From the NCBI GenBank assembly GCA_017414145.1, contig JAFPQL010000019.1, positions 1-8,182 on the forward strand: a DNA stretch of 8,182 nt, written 5' to 3'. This document shows positions 1-6,508 of the stretch, in pieces; within the stretch, counting starts at the first letter, position 1; every line of letters begins with the position of its first letter. The translations under genes were made by a program, and so were the position numbers. Source of the DNA: Oscillospiraceae bacterium (lineage in GTDB: Bacteria > Bacillota_A > Clostridia > Oscillospirales > Ruminococcaceae). The notes beneath the pieces are model-generated. The model was not told where the DNA came from, searched no databases, and saw only the letters and a program-made list of their open reading frames with translations.

Positions 1-879
1 AACCTCGATGCGCGCTATGACAACATCAACGCACTGCGCGTGGATACGCTGGAGAGCCTGTTCCCTGAGCTGACTGACGCTTCCGGCAACAACAAGACCT
101 CCAACGCGATTTATCTGGACATCAAGGACAACCACATGACAATCCGTCCGAACATTTTCTTTGACGGCGACTTTGAAGCACTTGCAAGAAATGAGCTGAA
201 CTGGACCACCACGGAGGCTGCTTCTGTGGCAATCCGCAACCGTCTGGGCGAGGATGCAACCCTTGCAGACCTGTTCCTCGACGGCCTCCAGCAGCGCTGG
301 GGCGGCACCTACACCGGTTCCGAGTGGGACTTCTATCCGGGCATGACCATTACAGTTGATGTTGCACCGAATGTTGTCAACGATCTGGTCGGTCCGTACC
401 GTGCAATTACGGTGGAAATGATTGCCGGATTCGGCAGTGCAACCACCAGCAGCCCGAGCAGCACTTCTGCGACGGGTACCATCCACCTGACACGCGGCTT
501 TTCTGCCGGTAATCCGAAGACTCCGGCGTATTACGAGGGCTCCGGCGCACACGAATTCGGCCACACGCTGATGCTGTATGATGCTTATGCAACCGGTACG
601 ACCAATAATTACTCTGTCACCAGCGGAAATGAGATTCACTTCACCGGCACGATGGGTATGCCCGGCGGCGGTGAGATCATGAAGAGCACCTGCAACGCGA
701 TCGAGAACGATATCGAGATGCTGCTGATCGGCTATGTGCTGAACAAGCGTCCGAGATTTGTCCCGATTGACAGCACCGGCATCTCTCCGGCAATCAGAGA
801 GGCACAGGAGTATGAGAAGAAGGGCGCCAGCGGCCGCTATGTCTGGGATACCGCGACTCTGTCGATGGTGAAAATCTGA
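1..879 (+). CDS. Metzincin-like zinc metalloprotease domain protein, 5' partial
   Basis: The reading frame is open from base 1, so the gene begins upstream of the window; a GTG at 40 is only an internal codon with no ribosome site. 292 residues are visible. Numbering from the first codon, the motif HEFGHTLMLYD (His184, Glu185, His188, Asp194) fits the metzincin zinc site HExxHxxGxxH/D, with Asp as third ligand as in snapalysin-type enzymes. Met191 replaces the usual Gly. A downstream GGGEIMKS segment (Met227) could be the Met-turn. The preceding stretch contains a Ser/Thr-rich loop (about residues 147-157) and a beta-rich segment ending in TIHLTRG, which would suit the upper lobe of such a fold. 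No dockerin or membrane segment is visible in this part; any signal peptide would lie upstream. The stop is 40 bases before the next gene on the same strand, so co-transcription is likely. The protease fold is inferred from motifs; substrate and exact family are not recognised. Confidence 0.82.
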   Translation, partial: NLDARYDNINALRVDTLESLFPELTDASGNNKTSNAIYLDIKDNHMTIRPNIFFDGDFEALARNELNWTTTEAASVAIRNRLGEDATLADLFLDGLQQRWGGTYTGSEWDFYPGMTITVDVAPNVVNDLVGPYRAITVEMIAGFGSATTSSPSSTSATGTIHLTRGFSAGNPKTPAYYEGSGAHEFGHTLMLYDAYATGTTNNYSVTSGNEIHFTGTMGMPGGGEIMKSTCNAIENDIEMLLIGYVLNKRPRFVPIDSTGISPAIREAQEYEKKGASGRYVWDTATLSMVKI

Positions 880-906
880 TCCCGAACCGGCGATTCGCTG
901 CTTCAT

Positions 907-914
907 GGAGGAAA
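907..914 (+). promoter_or_regulatory. Ribosome binding site deciding the start of the LRR-dockerin gene
   Basis: GGAGGAAA lies 8 bases from the GG-AGG core to GTG at 920. The ATG at 905 is in the same frame but overlaps this site and has no ribosome site of its own. Starting at GTG 920 yields a protein beginning MKKNRL, a normal signal-peptide N terminus, whereas the ATG would add an acidic MEETE extension. Confidence 0.8.
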
Positions 915-919
915 CAGAA

Positions 920-2050
920 GTGAAGAAGAACAGACTGACCGCAGGATTGCTGAGCGGGCTGCTTCTTTCGGCGGGCGGCACCCCCTGTGCCGCCGCCGGA
1001 TCGCCGGCCTATCAGCTGACCTATGAACTCGGCACAGACGGCAGCGCGGAGATTACCGGCTGCACCGGTACCCCCGTGACGCTGGTCATTCCGTCGGAGA
1101 TCGACGGACATCCCGTGAAGAAAATCAGAAGCCGCGCCTTCGGCGTTTCCGGCGAGGATCTGGTCAAGGATTCCGGCTGCTTCTGTGCGGCGGAAGCTGT
1201 CATTGTGGCAGAGGGCGTGACGGAAATCGGCATTGATGCGTTTGCAAACTGCAAAAAGCTGACGCGGGTGCTGCTTCCGGATTCGCTTGCCGTCCTCAAG
1301 GACGGGGCGTTTCTCGGCTGCGATCTGCTGACGGAAATCACGCTCGGCGGGAACATCACCCGCATCGGAAATTACGCTGTCGGCTATGCCTGTGACTATG
1401 AAATGCACATCGAAAACGGCGAAGTCATCGACTGTGTTGCAAGTCCGCGGCTGATCGAGGGCTTTAAGCTCTACGGGCCGAAGGGCTCCTACACCGATCA
1501 GTACGCCGAGATGTTTGAAATCCCCTTCGCGGTCGCAGGAGACGCAGACGGAGACGGTGAGCTCCGGATTGCGGACGCTGTGACGCTTCAGAAATGGCTT
1601 CTCCGGACGCAGAAAACAGAACCCGCCGACTGGCGGGCAGTCGATCTGGACCGCAGCCGCCGGCTCGATGCCGCCGATTTTGCGCTTTTAAAGCGGGCGC
1701 TGATCGGGGAAAAGGTCACAGCTTCGGACGAGGTGCTGACGCTCTCCGCAGAGCGCACAGCCGTCAGCCGGAGTGAGGCTGAGCCGATTGTGGCGTTCCA
1801 TGCCGTGACGGACTACACGCCTGCGGACGGCTCCGCAGAAACGGTCACCGTTGCGATCTACGACGAGGATACCGGCAAAAAGGTCGCGGATATGCACAAT
1901 GACATTCCGCATTTCTGGTCGGCGTCTGTGCGTGTCCCGAATGACAGTGCTGCCGATCTGCACTACCGCGCCGTCATGCGTGCGGTGGGCGCGGACGGTT
2001 CCGCAGTCCGCGAGACGCGCTCCGACCTTCTGACCGTGACGGTATCCTGA
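920..2050 (+). CDS. Secreted BspA-like leucine-rich-repeat protein with internal type I dockerin
   Basis: 376 residues from GTG at 920. Residues 1-26 are a signal peptide (MKKNR, hydrophobic LLSGLLLSA, then a CAAAG cleavage region). Residues about 34-160 hold BspA/LRR_5-type repeats, seen as VTLVIPSEIDGHPVKKI, AVIVAEGVTEIGIDAFANC, LTRVLLPDSLAVLKDGAFLGC and LTEITLGGNITRIGNYA. Residues 207-263 are a type I dockerin with two calcium loops: Asp208/Asp210/Asp212/Asp219, and Asp242/Asp244/Ser246/Asp253. Residues 264-376 form a beta-rich C-terminal domain not assigned to a family. The dockerin should bind a cohesin on a scaffoldin encoded elsewhere; the LRR part is probably a binding or adhesion surface rather than an enzyme. 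The gene follows the protease gene by 40 bases and ends at the shared terminator at 2073-2138. An internal rather than terminal dockerin is unusual. Confidence 0.9.
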   Translation: MKKNRLTAGLLSGLLLSAGGTPCAAAGSPAYQLTYELGTDGSAEITGCTGTPVTLVIPSEIDGHPVKKIRSRAFGVSGEDLVKDSGCFCAAEAVIVAEGVTEIGIDAFANCKKLTRVLLPDSLAVLKDGAFLGCDLLTEITLGGNITRIGNYAVGYACDYEMHIENGEVIDCVASPRLIEGFKLYGPKGSYTDQYAEMFEIPFAVAGDADGDGELRIADAVTLQKWLLRTQKTEPADWRAVDLDRSRRLDAADFALLKRALIGEKVTASDEVLTLSAERTAVSRSEAEPIVAFHAVTDYTPADGSAETVTVAIYDEDTGKKVADMHNDIPHFWSASVRVPNDSAADLHYRAVMRAVGADGSAVRETRSDLLTVTVS

Positions 2051-2072
2051 TGCAGACAGCATTTCCCGAAAG

Positions 2073-2138
2073 CAAAAATTCCCCCTTTCCGGGCGCACCG
2101 GCGATTGGCCGGCGGAAGCCCTGAAAGGGGGATTTTTG
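2073..2138. terminator. Bidirectional intrinsic terminator between convergent dockerin genes
   Basis: Bases 2073-2089 (CAAAAATTCCCCCTTTC) pair with 2123-2138 (GAAAGGGGGATTTTTG), a 16-bp stem with a single bulged T. A second perfect hairpin, CCGGC at 2098-2102 with GCCGG at 2108-2112, lies inside the loop. T-rich ends occur in both directions (ATTTTTGTT on plus, AATTTTTG on minus). It lies 22 bases after the LRR gene stop and 31 bases past the GH97 stop, so it should serve both genes. Confidence 0.88.
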
Positions 2139-2169
2139 TTGCAGCTGTCAGGCTGCGGGGAAACGGAAA

Positions 2170-5100
2170 TCAGCTTCTTGCCGTGAGGAATCGCATCAGC
2201 GTGTCCGCGTCTGCGGCGTCGCGGATGCCGTCGCGGTTGAAGTCGGCTGCCTTTTTCTGTTTGTCCGAGGTGAATGTGCCGAGCAGACCGCGCTTCATCA
2301 GGGCGAGATCTCTGGCGTCCAGATGCCGGTCAAGGTTCAGATCGCCGTACAGGATGTCATCGGGCGGGAGCGCCAGCGCGATGCGGTCAACCGAGGGTGC
2401 ATTGCCCTGATCGTTATACAGCCGGACTGTATTGCTGCCGGCCTTGAGCTGCACCTTGATGCTGACGGCGCGGATGCCCTTCCAGTCGCCCTTGTTCGCG
2501 TAGCAGTTGTCGATCTTCGCGGCGAAGGCGCCGTTGACATCGGCCTTGAGCGAGCGCGGCTCGCCGGAGACATAGTAGATGCGCAGCGTGTATTCGCCGG
2601 CTTCGGGGGCTTCGACGCCCTCAAAGGTGACGCTGCCGCCGCCGCTGCCGCCGACATAGCCGACATAGCCGGCATTGGAGCAGTATTTGGCGTCGGAGCC
2701 GGAGGTGATGCGCGCACCGCCGCCGAGCTTTGCCGTTTCCGCCTCATAGCTTTTGTAATTGGAATAGGGCGTGTCGGTCTGCATGGCGCCCTGCGTCAGC
2801 TTCATGACAAAGCCGCCGTTGTTCATCAGCTTCTGCTTGATGACGCTGTCTCTGGTCAGACCGGTCTGAACCGTCAGCTCGACCGCGCTGCCGTCGGCAT
2901 TGTCGTGATAGATGTACGCATTGTAGACGCCGTCATCGGAGATCAGCTTTGAGAGATCGACCGACGCTTCCCGCGCCCGGATCGTCGATGCGCCGATGTA
3001 CCAGTCGTTCCCGCTGCGGCGCGCCGTCGTGTTGTACTGCATCGGCATTCCTTCCAGCACATACATACCGTCCCATTTGACCGGAACCGCGTTGAGGAAG
3101 GGGAGGGCGGGCGAGCCCTCGTAGGTGTAGACCGAATGCGCGAAGTGCTGAAGTCCCGATTCGATCGTCACGGTATCCGCGAGGGCAAAGCCGGCCGTCG
3201 CCTTGATGCCGTAGACCGGGATGCCGGTCGGGGTGAAGTCCGCCGAGCCGACCACGCAGCGCGTGAAGGTGTAGGAGACGCGGTTTTCCAGCGAAGGGGA
3301 ATCGAACCACTTGTAATACTCCGTGCCGTTGATTGCCTCAAAGGAGATGACATTCGGGAAGGTGCGGCTCTCTCCGCGCGGAATCGTGCAGCCGTGGAAC
3401 AGCACCATCATCTTGTTTTCCGCGGCAATTTTCATGCAGAGATACATCTGCTTCATGGTCTCCTGCGTGTCGCTCTCGTAATAATCGACCTTGACGCCCT
3501 TGACGCCCAGTCCGCTGACGCGCTCGAATTCGCGCTTGATGGTCGCCTCGTCGAGCAGCGAATAGTAGGGATAGGCGGGATGCCCCGCGCTGTCCTTGTA
3601 GCCGGAGTGGCCGGTGTTGTTGACGCCGTACCAGAGCCAGATGCCGATGCCCTTTTCCGCGCCGTAATCGCACAGCTCCTTGATTTTCGCGGCGCTGTCG
3701 TCCCAGAGCGCCCAGCCGAAATCGACGCAGACATAGTCCCAGCCGTTTTCGGCGGCAAAGTCGATGTACTCCTTCTGCATATGGTACTCGACCGGTGAAT
3801 CGCCGCCGCTGCTCCACCACGACCACGCGAGCTTGCCGGGCTTGACCCAGCTGATGTCGTCCAGCACGGAGGGCGGATTCAAGTTGAGAATCAGGTCACT
3901 CGAAGCCATTTCGTTGAGGTCCGCGCCGATGACGACGGCTCTCCACGGCGTCCGGAACGCACCGTCCATGCGGATGCCGCTGACCTTGACGCCGCCCTTA
4001 AAGCGCAGGGAGTGATAATTGCCGACGAACTGCAAAGCGCCCGCGCAGTAGGGATGTTCCTCGTTGAAGACGCCCGCTTCGGAGACGGTCACCCAGTATT
4101 TGCCGTCGATGACGCCGGTGTAGGGGCAGGAATAGGTGGCGTTTGTCTCGTTGCCGCGCTCCGTCGGCAGCTCGACCATGTTCCATTCATAGGTGGCGTT
4201 CGGCCAGTTGCCCCAGAATTTGCTGTTTTCGGGGAACATGACCTGTGTGGCTTCCTCCTTGACCGAAGCGCCGTGATTGAGCGCGTAGCGCACGCCGAGG
4301 CCGTCGTCATAGGCGCGGAGCGTGACGGTCAGGACGCTGTCGCCCTTTTTGAGCGGGAAGGAAGTCTCCGCATAGCAGTCACGGATTGTTGTATGCTTGC
4401 CGTAGGGCATTTCATAGGTTTCGTCGTGACTGATTTTCGTCGCTTCGGGCGCGTCAGCGGAAAAGCCCGCCGAAAGGTCCTCGGTTGTCGTCACCAGACC
4501 GAGGCGGGACGGCTCAATGACGCGCTTGCTGCCCTTGTCCGCAGTATAATAGTATCTGCCGGCGGCATCCGTCCAGAACCGGACGGTGAGCTTTCCGCCC
4601 GGCGAGACCGTTTCCAGCGCGGGAATGCTCGTGACCTCGGTGCGGTCCGGCGCGTAGGCAGTCTCGGCGGTCTGCGGCTCATCGGATTCGGTGACCGAAC
4701 CCTCCTCAAAGGCATAGCAGAGGCGGGCGTCGTCCGGCAGGGCCGCTGCCTGTGCCGCACTCAGCGCATAGTCATAAAAGCGGATGTTATCGACCGCGCC
4801 GTGCAGGTCCGGATCGTTGTAGAGCGAGTGGCCGATGCTGTTGTAGACATAATTTTTCAGCAGATTCTCGGAAAACAGACTGCCGCAGGCCGCGGAGAGC
4901 TGTGCGGCGCCCTCGCTGTCGTCTTTGGCTAATGCCTTGCCGTCGAGATAGTAGGCGGCGCCGGACGGCGCGTAGGAAACCGTCAGCGTATGCCAGTCGG
5001 TATCGGGCTTTGCCGAGAGCGTAAAGATCGAACGGTGTGCGCCGTCATCGGCGGTTTCCGAACCAGTGCCGGCAAAGACGCTCGTGCGGAATGCCGACCG

Positions 5101-5541
5101 GTCGTTCAGGTCGATCGAGAGATCCGGCGAGGAATAGCCGGCAGTCGAGCCGGTGCCGAGCGGCACCGCCGCAAACTGAAAAATGCGCGAATAGCGCGCC
5201 GCGTCAGACGCGAGCTGAAAGTCCAGCGAGAGTGTAAAGCCGTCGCCGCCGCCCGCGGAAAACACCTCCGGAAGCTGGAGCCACCCCGCGCCGAATCCGC
5301 CGCCGCCGAGCGCGAGCACATTCGACCTGCGCGTGCTGTCGTAGATGACCTCTGCGGCACTGCCGCGGATGACCGCCGCGGTCTGCTCTTTGCCGACGCT
5401 GCTGACGGACGCGTTGCGGAAATTGAACGCCGCCGCGGCCGGAGCAGGGGAGACGCCTGTCATGTGCAGCCCGGCCCCCGAAGCGATGCAAAACGCGGAG
5501 AGCAGGCTCATCAGCTTTCTGATGCGAAACTGTTTTCGCAT
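2170..5541 (-). CDS. GH97 glycoside hydrolase with LamG-like, CBM6/35-like and dockerin modules
   Basis: 1123 residues, secreted. Modules: signal peptide 1-38 (MRKQFRIRK, hydrophobic core, PAPAAAA); LamG/concanavalin-like domain about 60-272 (DWHTLTVSYAPSGAAYYLDG, LHGAVDNIRFYDYALS); GH97 N-terminal beta-sandwich about 315-555 (RVIEPSRLGL); (beta/alpha)8 barrel about 560-820; GH97 C-terminal beta domain to about 916; CBM6/35-like module 926-1058 (YEAETAKL, VDRIALAL); dockerin 1064-1122 with loops Asp1067/Asn1069/Asp1071/Asp1078 and Asp1100/Asn1102/Asp1104/Asp1111. In the barrel, GVKVDYY places Asp686 at the nucleophile site of the retaining GH97 branch, and NGTEYYKW gives Glu741. Their 55-residue spacing equals that of Asp415 and Glu470 in the retaining alpha-galactosidase BtGH97b, as I recall those positions. 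A retaining alpha-galactosidase-type activity is therefore inferred; another alpha-glycoside is possible. The ATG at 5541 was chosen for its ribosome site and signal peptide, although the frame stays open upstream. Confidence 0.93.
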   Translation of the reverse strand: MRKQFRIRKLMSLLSAFCIASGAGLHMTGVSPAPAAAAFNFRNASVSSVGKEQTAAVIRGSAAEVIYDSTRRSNVLALGGGGFGAGWLQLPEVFSAGGGDGFTLSLDFQLASDAARYSRIFQFAAVPLGTGSTAGYSSPDLSIDLNDRSAFRTSVFAGTGSETADDGAHRSIFTLSAKPDTDWHTLTVSYAPSGAAYYLDGKALAKDDSEGAAQLSAACGSLFSENLLKNYVYNSIGHSLYNDPDLHGAVDNIRFYDYALSAAQAAALPDDARLCYAFEEGSVTESDEPQTAETAYAPDRTEVTSIPALETVSPGGKLTVRFWTDAAGRYYYTADKGSKRVIEPSRLGLVTTTEDLSAGFSADAPEATKISHDETYEMPYGKHTTIRDCYAETSFPLKKGDSVLTVTLRAYDDGLGVRYALNHGASVKEEATQVMFPENSKFWGNWPNATYEWNMVELPTERGNETNATYSCPYTGVIDGKYWVTVSEAGVFNEEHPYCAGALQFVGNYHSLRFKGGVKVSGIRMDGAFRTPWRAVVIGADLNEMASSDLILNLNPPSVLDDISWVKPGKLAWSWWSSGGDSPVEYHMQKEYIDFAAENGWDYVCVDFGWALWDDSAAKIKELCDYGAEKGIGIWLWYGVNNTGHSGYKDSAGHPAYPYYSLLDEATIKREFERVSGLGVKGVKVDYYESDTQETMKQMYLCMKIAAENKMMVLFHGCTIPRGESRTFPNVISFEAINGTEYYKWFDSPSLENRVSYTFTRCVVGSADFTPTGIPVYGIKATAGFALADTVTIESGLQHFAHSVYTYEGSPALPFLNAVPVKWDGMYVLEGMPMQYNTTARRSGNDWYIGASTIRAREASVDLSKLISDDGVYNAYIYHDNADGSAVELTVQTGLTRDSVIKQKLMNNGGFVMKLTQGAMQTDTPYSNYKSYEAETAKLGGGARITSGSDAKYCSNAGYVGYVGGSGGGSVTFEGVEAPEAGEYTLRIYYVSGEPRSLKADVNGAFAAKIDNCYANKGDWKGIRAVSIKVQLKAGSNTVRLYNDQGNAPSVDRIALALPPDDILYGDLNLDRHLDARDLALMKRGLLGTFTSDKQKKAADFNRDGIRDAADADTLMRFLTARS

Positions 5542-5551
5542 ACGGATCACA

Positions 5552-5559
5552 TCCTTTCC
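5552..5559 (-). promoter_or_regulatory. Ribosome binding site of the GH97 gene
   Basis: On the minus strand GGAAAGGA lies 10 bases before ATG at 5541. An in-frame GTG four codons... upstream lies too close to this site, and other upstream in-frame ATGs would put a long Arg/Cys-rich stretch in front of a normal signal peptide. Confidence 0.65.
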
Positions 5560-5602
5560 AATCCCCAAAATCATTCCCATCTCTGTTTCTTTGAATTTTC
5601 CC

Positions 5603-5612
5603 CCGTATACGG
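5603..5612. promoter_or_regulatory. Perfect 10-bp palindrome CCGTATACGG upstream of GH97
   Basis: CCGTATACGG reads the same on both strands and sits about 60 bases before the GH97 start. It could be a half-turn operator for a sugar-responsive regulator, but it does not match a catabolite-response element, and no regulator gene is adjacent. Confidence 0.2.
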
Positions 5613-5853
5613 CAAAAATCCGCTCGGCGTTCTGCCGGCAGACGGTGCAGCGCATATGGCGGACGGTGCGACAGCCGATGCCGCGGGCGTGCGCGGCGGA
5701 GCCCGGATGGGAAGGCTCCGGCGATCGGGTGTCCGGCAGCAGAACCGCGGAAAGCCGAAGGGGCAGCTCTGAACGGCGTGTGCCGGACGGGACACAGCGG
5801 TTCGGGTGAAGGCCGGCGGACGGTTTTGGGGAGACTTTGCGCTGAAAGAGAAA

Positions 5854-5885
5854 GCGCCTGCCTCCGGCGAACCGGAAACAGGCGC
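5854..5885 (-). terminator. Terminator-like hairpin in the GH97 leader (attenuator or sRNA end)
   Basis: GCGCCTG at 5854-5860 pairs with CAGGCGC at 5879-5885. After a 2x2 internal loop, TCCGG at 5863-5867 pairs with CCGGA at 5872-5876 around a CGAA tetraloop. Read on the minus strand, the stem is followed at once by TTTCTCTTTC (5853-5844). This has the form of an intrinsic terminator, though the U-tract is broken by two C residues. It lies about 100 nt after the predicted GH97 transcription start and 310 bases before the GH97 ATG. Confidence 0.55.
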
Positions 5886-5988
5886 AGACAGGCTGAGCCG
5901 CCCGCATTTTTTTCTTTCCCCCGGTTTTTCCCGATCTCTGAATTCTCCTGTGACCTGTACGGTCAACTGTGTGTCTTTGTCTGAACCT

Positions 5989-6017
5989 ATTATAACCGGA
6001 TGCGCCGCAAATTTCAC
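5989..6017 (-). promoter_or_regulatory. Sigma-A type promoter for GH97
   Basis: On the minus strand there is a perfect TATAAT (-10, bases 5994-5989) with GTGAAA (-35, bases 6017-6012; 4 of 6 matches to TTGACA) at the ideal 17-base spacing. It lies in an AT-rich patch between the sigma-like gene and GH97. Transcription would begin near 5982. Confidence 0.6.
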
Positions 6018-6172
6018 TGTAGAGAACGCAGAAATCATAGATAATATGCAGAGAATCCGCAATATCTATGAGAAATGGCAGGATTATTGCGAAATCAGCG
6101 GGCATACAACCCGATGCGGTTACAATACAACTGCGCAAAAAACAGCAGACAAGCGGAGACGGTTGTACCGTG
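6018..6172. other. AT-rich intergenic stretch without a recognised gene
   Basis: Between the GH97 promoter and the stop of the sigma-like gene the sequence is AT-rich compared with its surroundings. It holds a second weak -10-like TATTAT on the minus strand near 6043 and the motif ATACAAC twice on the plus strand (6104-6110 and 6125-6131). Nothing else could be assigned. Confidence 0.4.
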
Positions 6173-6508
6173 TCAGCGCGGAGAAACAGGGGATTCGGGG
6201 AAGTAATACCGCAGCACTCTGCGCAGCCGGCAGCGGGCGCGCTTGAGGGTCCGCGATACGGTCGGGACGGTGACGCCGTACAGCGCGGCAATGGCGCGCA
6301 TGGTCATGCAGTCGCGGTAATAGTGCAGCAGATACCGCCGCTGACAGTCGGTCAGCTCCTGCCGCCAGCAGTGCCGCAGCGCTCTGACGGCAGCCGCACC
6401 CTGCGCATCCTCGCAGAGGGATTCCTCAGTCTGTGCGGAGAGCCGCCGGATCAGAGCGGGGTCGAAGTCCAGCGCGGCTTCAGCGGTACGGCGTTTCTGC
6501 CGGCTTAT
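6173..6508 (-). CDS. Small sigma-70 region 4-like DNA-binding protein with apparent ATA start
   Basis: 111 residues if counted from ATA at 6508. The C-terminal half (about residues 51-102) reads LTDCQRRYLLHYYRDCMTM-RAIAALYGVTVPTVSRTLKRARCRLRRVLRYY, the pattern of sigma-70 region 4: a helix, then a helix-turn-helix with VTVPTVSRTLKRAR as recognition helix. Region 2 is absent, so it cannot be a complete sigma factor alone. Similar small region-4 proteins occur in Firmicutes and their prophages as transcriptional activators. The frame is open upstream of the ATA only to a TGA about 65 bases away, and no ATG, GTG or TTG lies in that interval. AGGAGGT sits 6 bases before the ATA. The gene overlaps the upstream coiled-coil gene by 4 bases, so translation is probably coupled. 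Reality of the gene is well supported; initiation at ATA is inference. Confidence 0.82.
   Translation of the reverse strand: MSRQKRRTAEAALDFDPALIRRLSAQTEESLCEDAQGAAAVRALRHCWRQELTDCQRRYLLHYYRDCMTMRAIAALYGVTVPTVSRTLKRARCRLRRVLRYYFPESPVSPR

Larger units (their letters stand above)
5542..5982 (-). other. Long 5' leader of the GH97 gene
   Basis: If the promoter at 5989-6017 is the true one, the mRNA has a leader of about 440 nt. It has three parts: an A-rich start; a hairpin with a pyrimidine tail (5854-5885); and a GC-rich stretch (about 5640-5840) with an 8-bp inverted repeat (GTCCGGCA 5731-5738, TGCCGGAC 5781-5788) and a direct repeat GACGGTGC at 5641 and 5662. I recognise no known riboswitch in it. 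The GH97 frame is open through the whole leader, but the implied peptide is Arg/Cys/Pro-rich and looks non-coding. Confidence 0.5.

Noticed and set aside
905..907. ATG start for the LRR-dockerin gene
   Set aside because: It overlaps the GGAGG site that is correctly placed for GTG 920 and would put an acidic extension before the signal peptide.
4012..4932. 306-codon open frame on the plus strand inside the GH97 gene
   Set aside because: It lies antisense to the conserved GH97 barrel and N-terminal domain, has no ribosome site or recognisable domain, and its composition is that of a codon-shadow in GC-rich DNA. The same applies to frames at 4990-5772, 3136-3798 and 2323-2952.
6137..6174. Possible terminator directly after the region-4 gene
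   Set aside because: ACGGT/ACCGT (6159-6171) makes only a 5-bp stem, and the T run on the minus strand begins about 14 bases away, too far and too weak to call.
5806..6246. Plus-strand open frame, with a plausible-looking segment starting at ATG 6046
   Set aside because: It crosses the GH97 promoter and hairpin and runs antisense into the region-4 gene. No ribosome site precedes the GTG or the ATG, and no family is recognisable.
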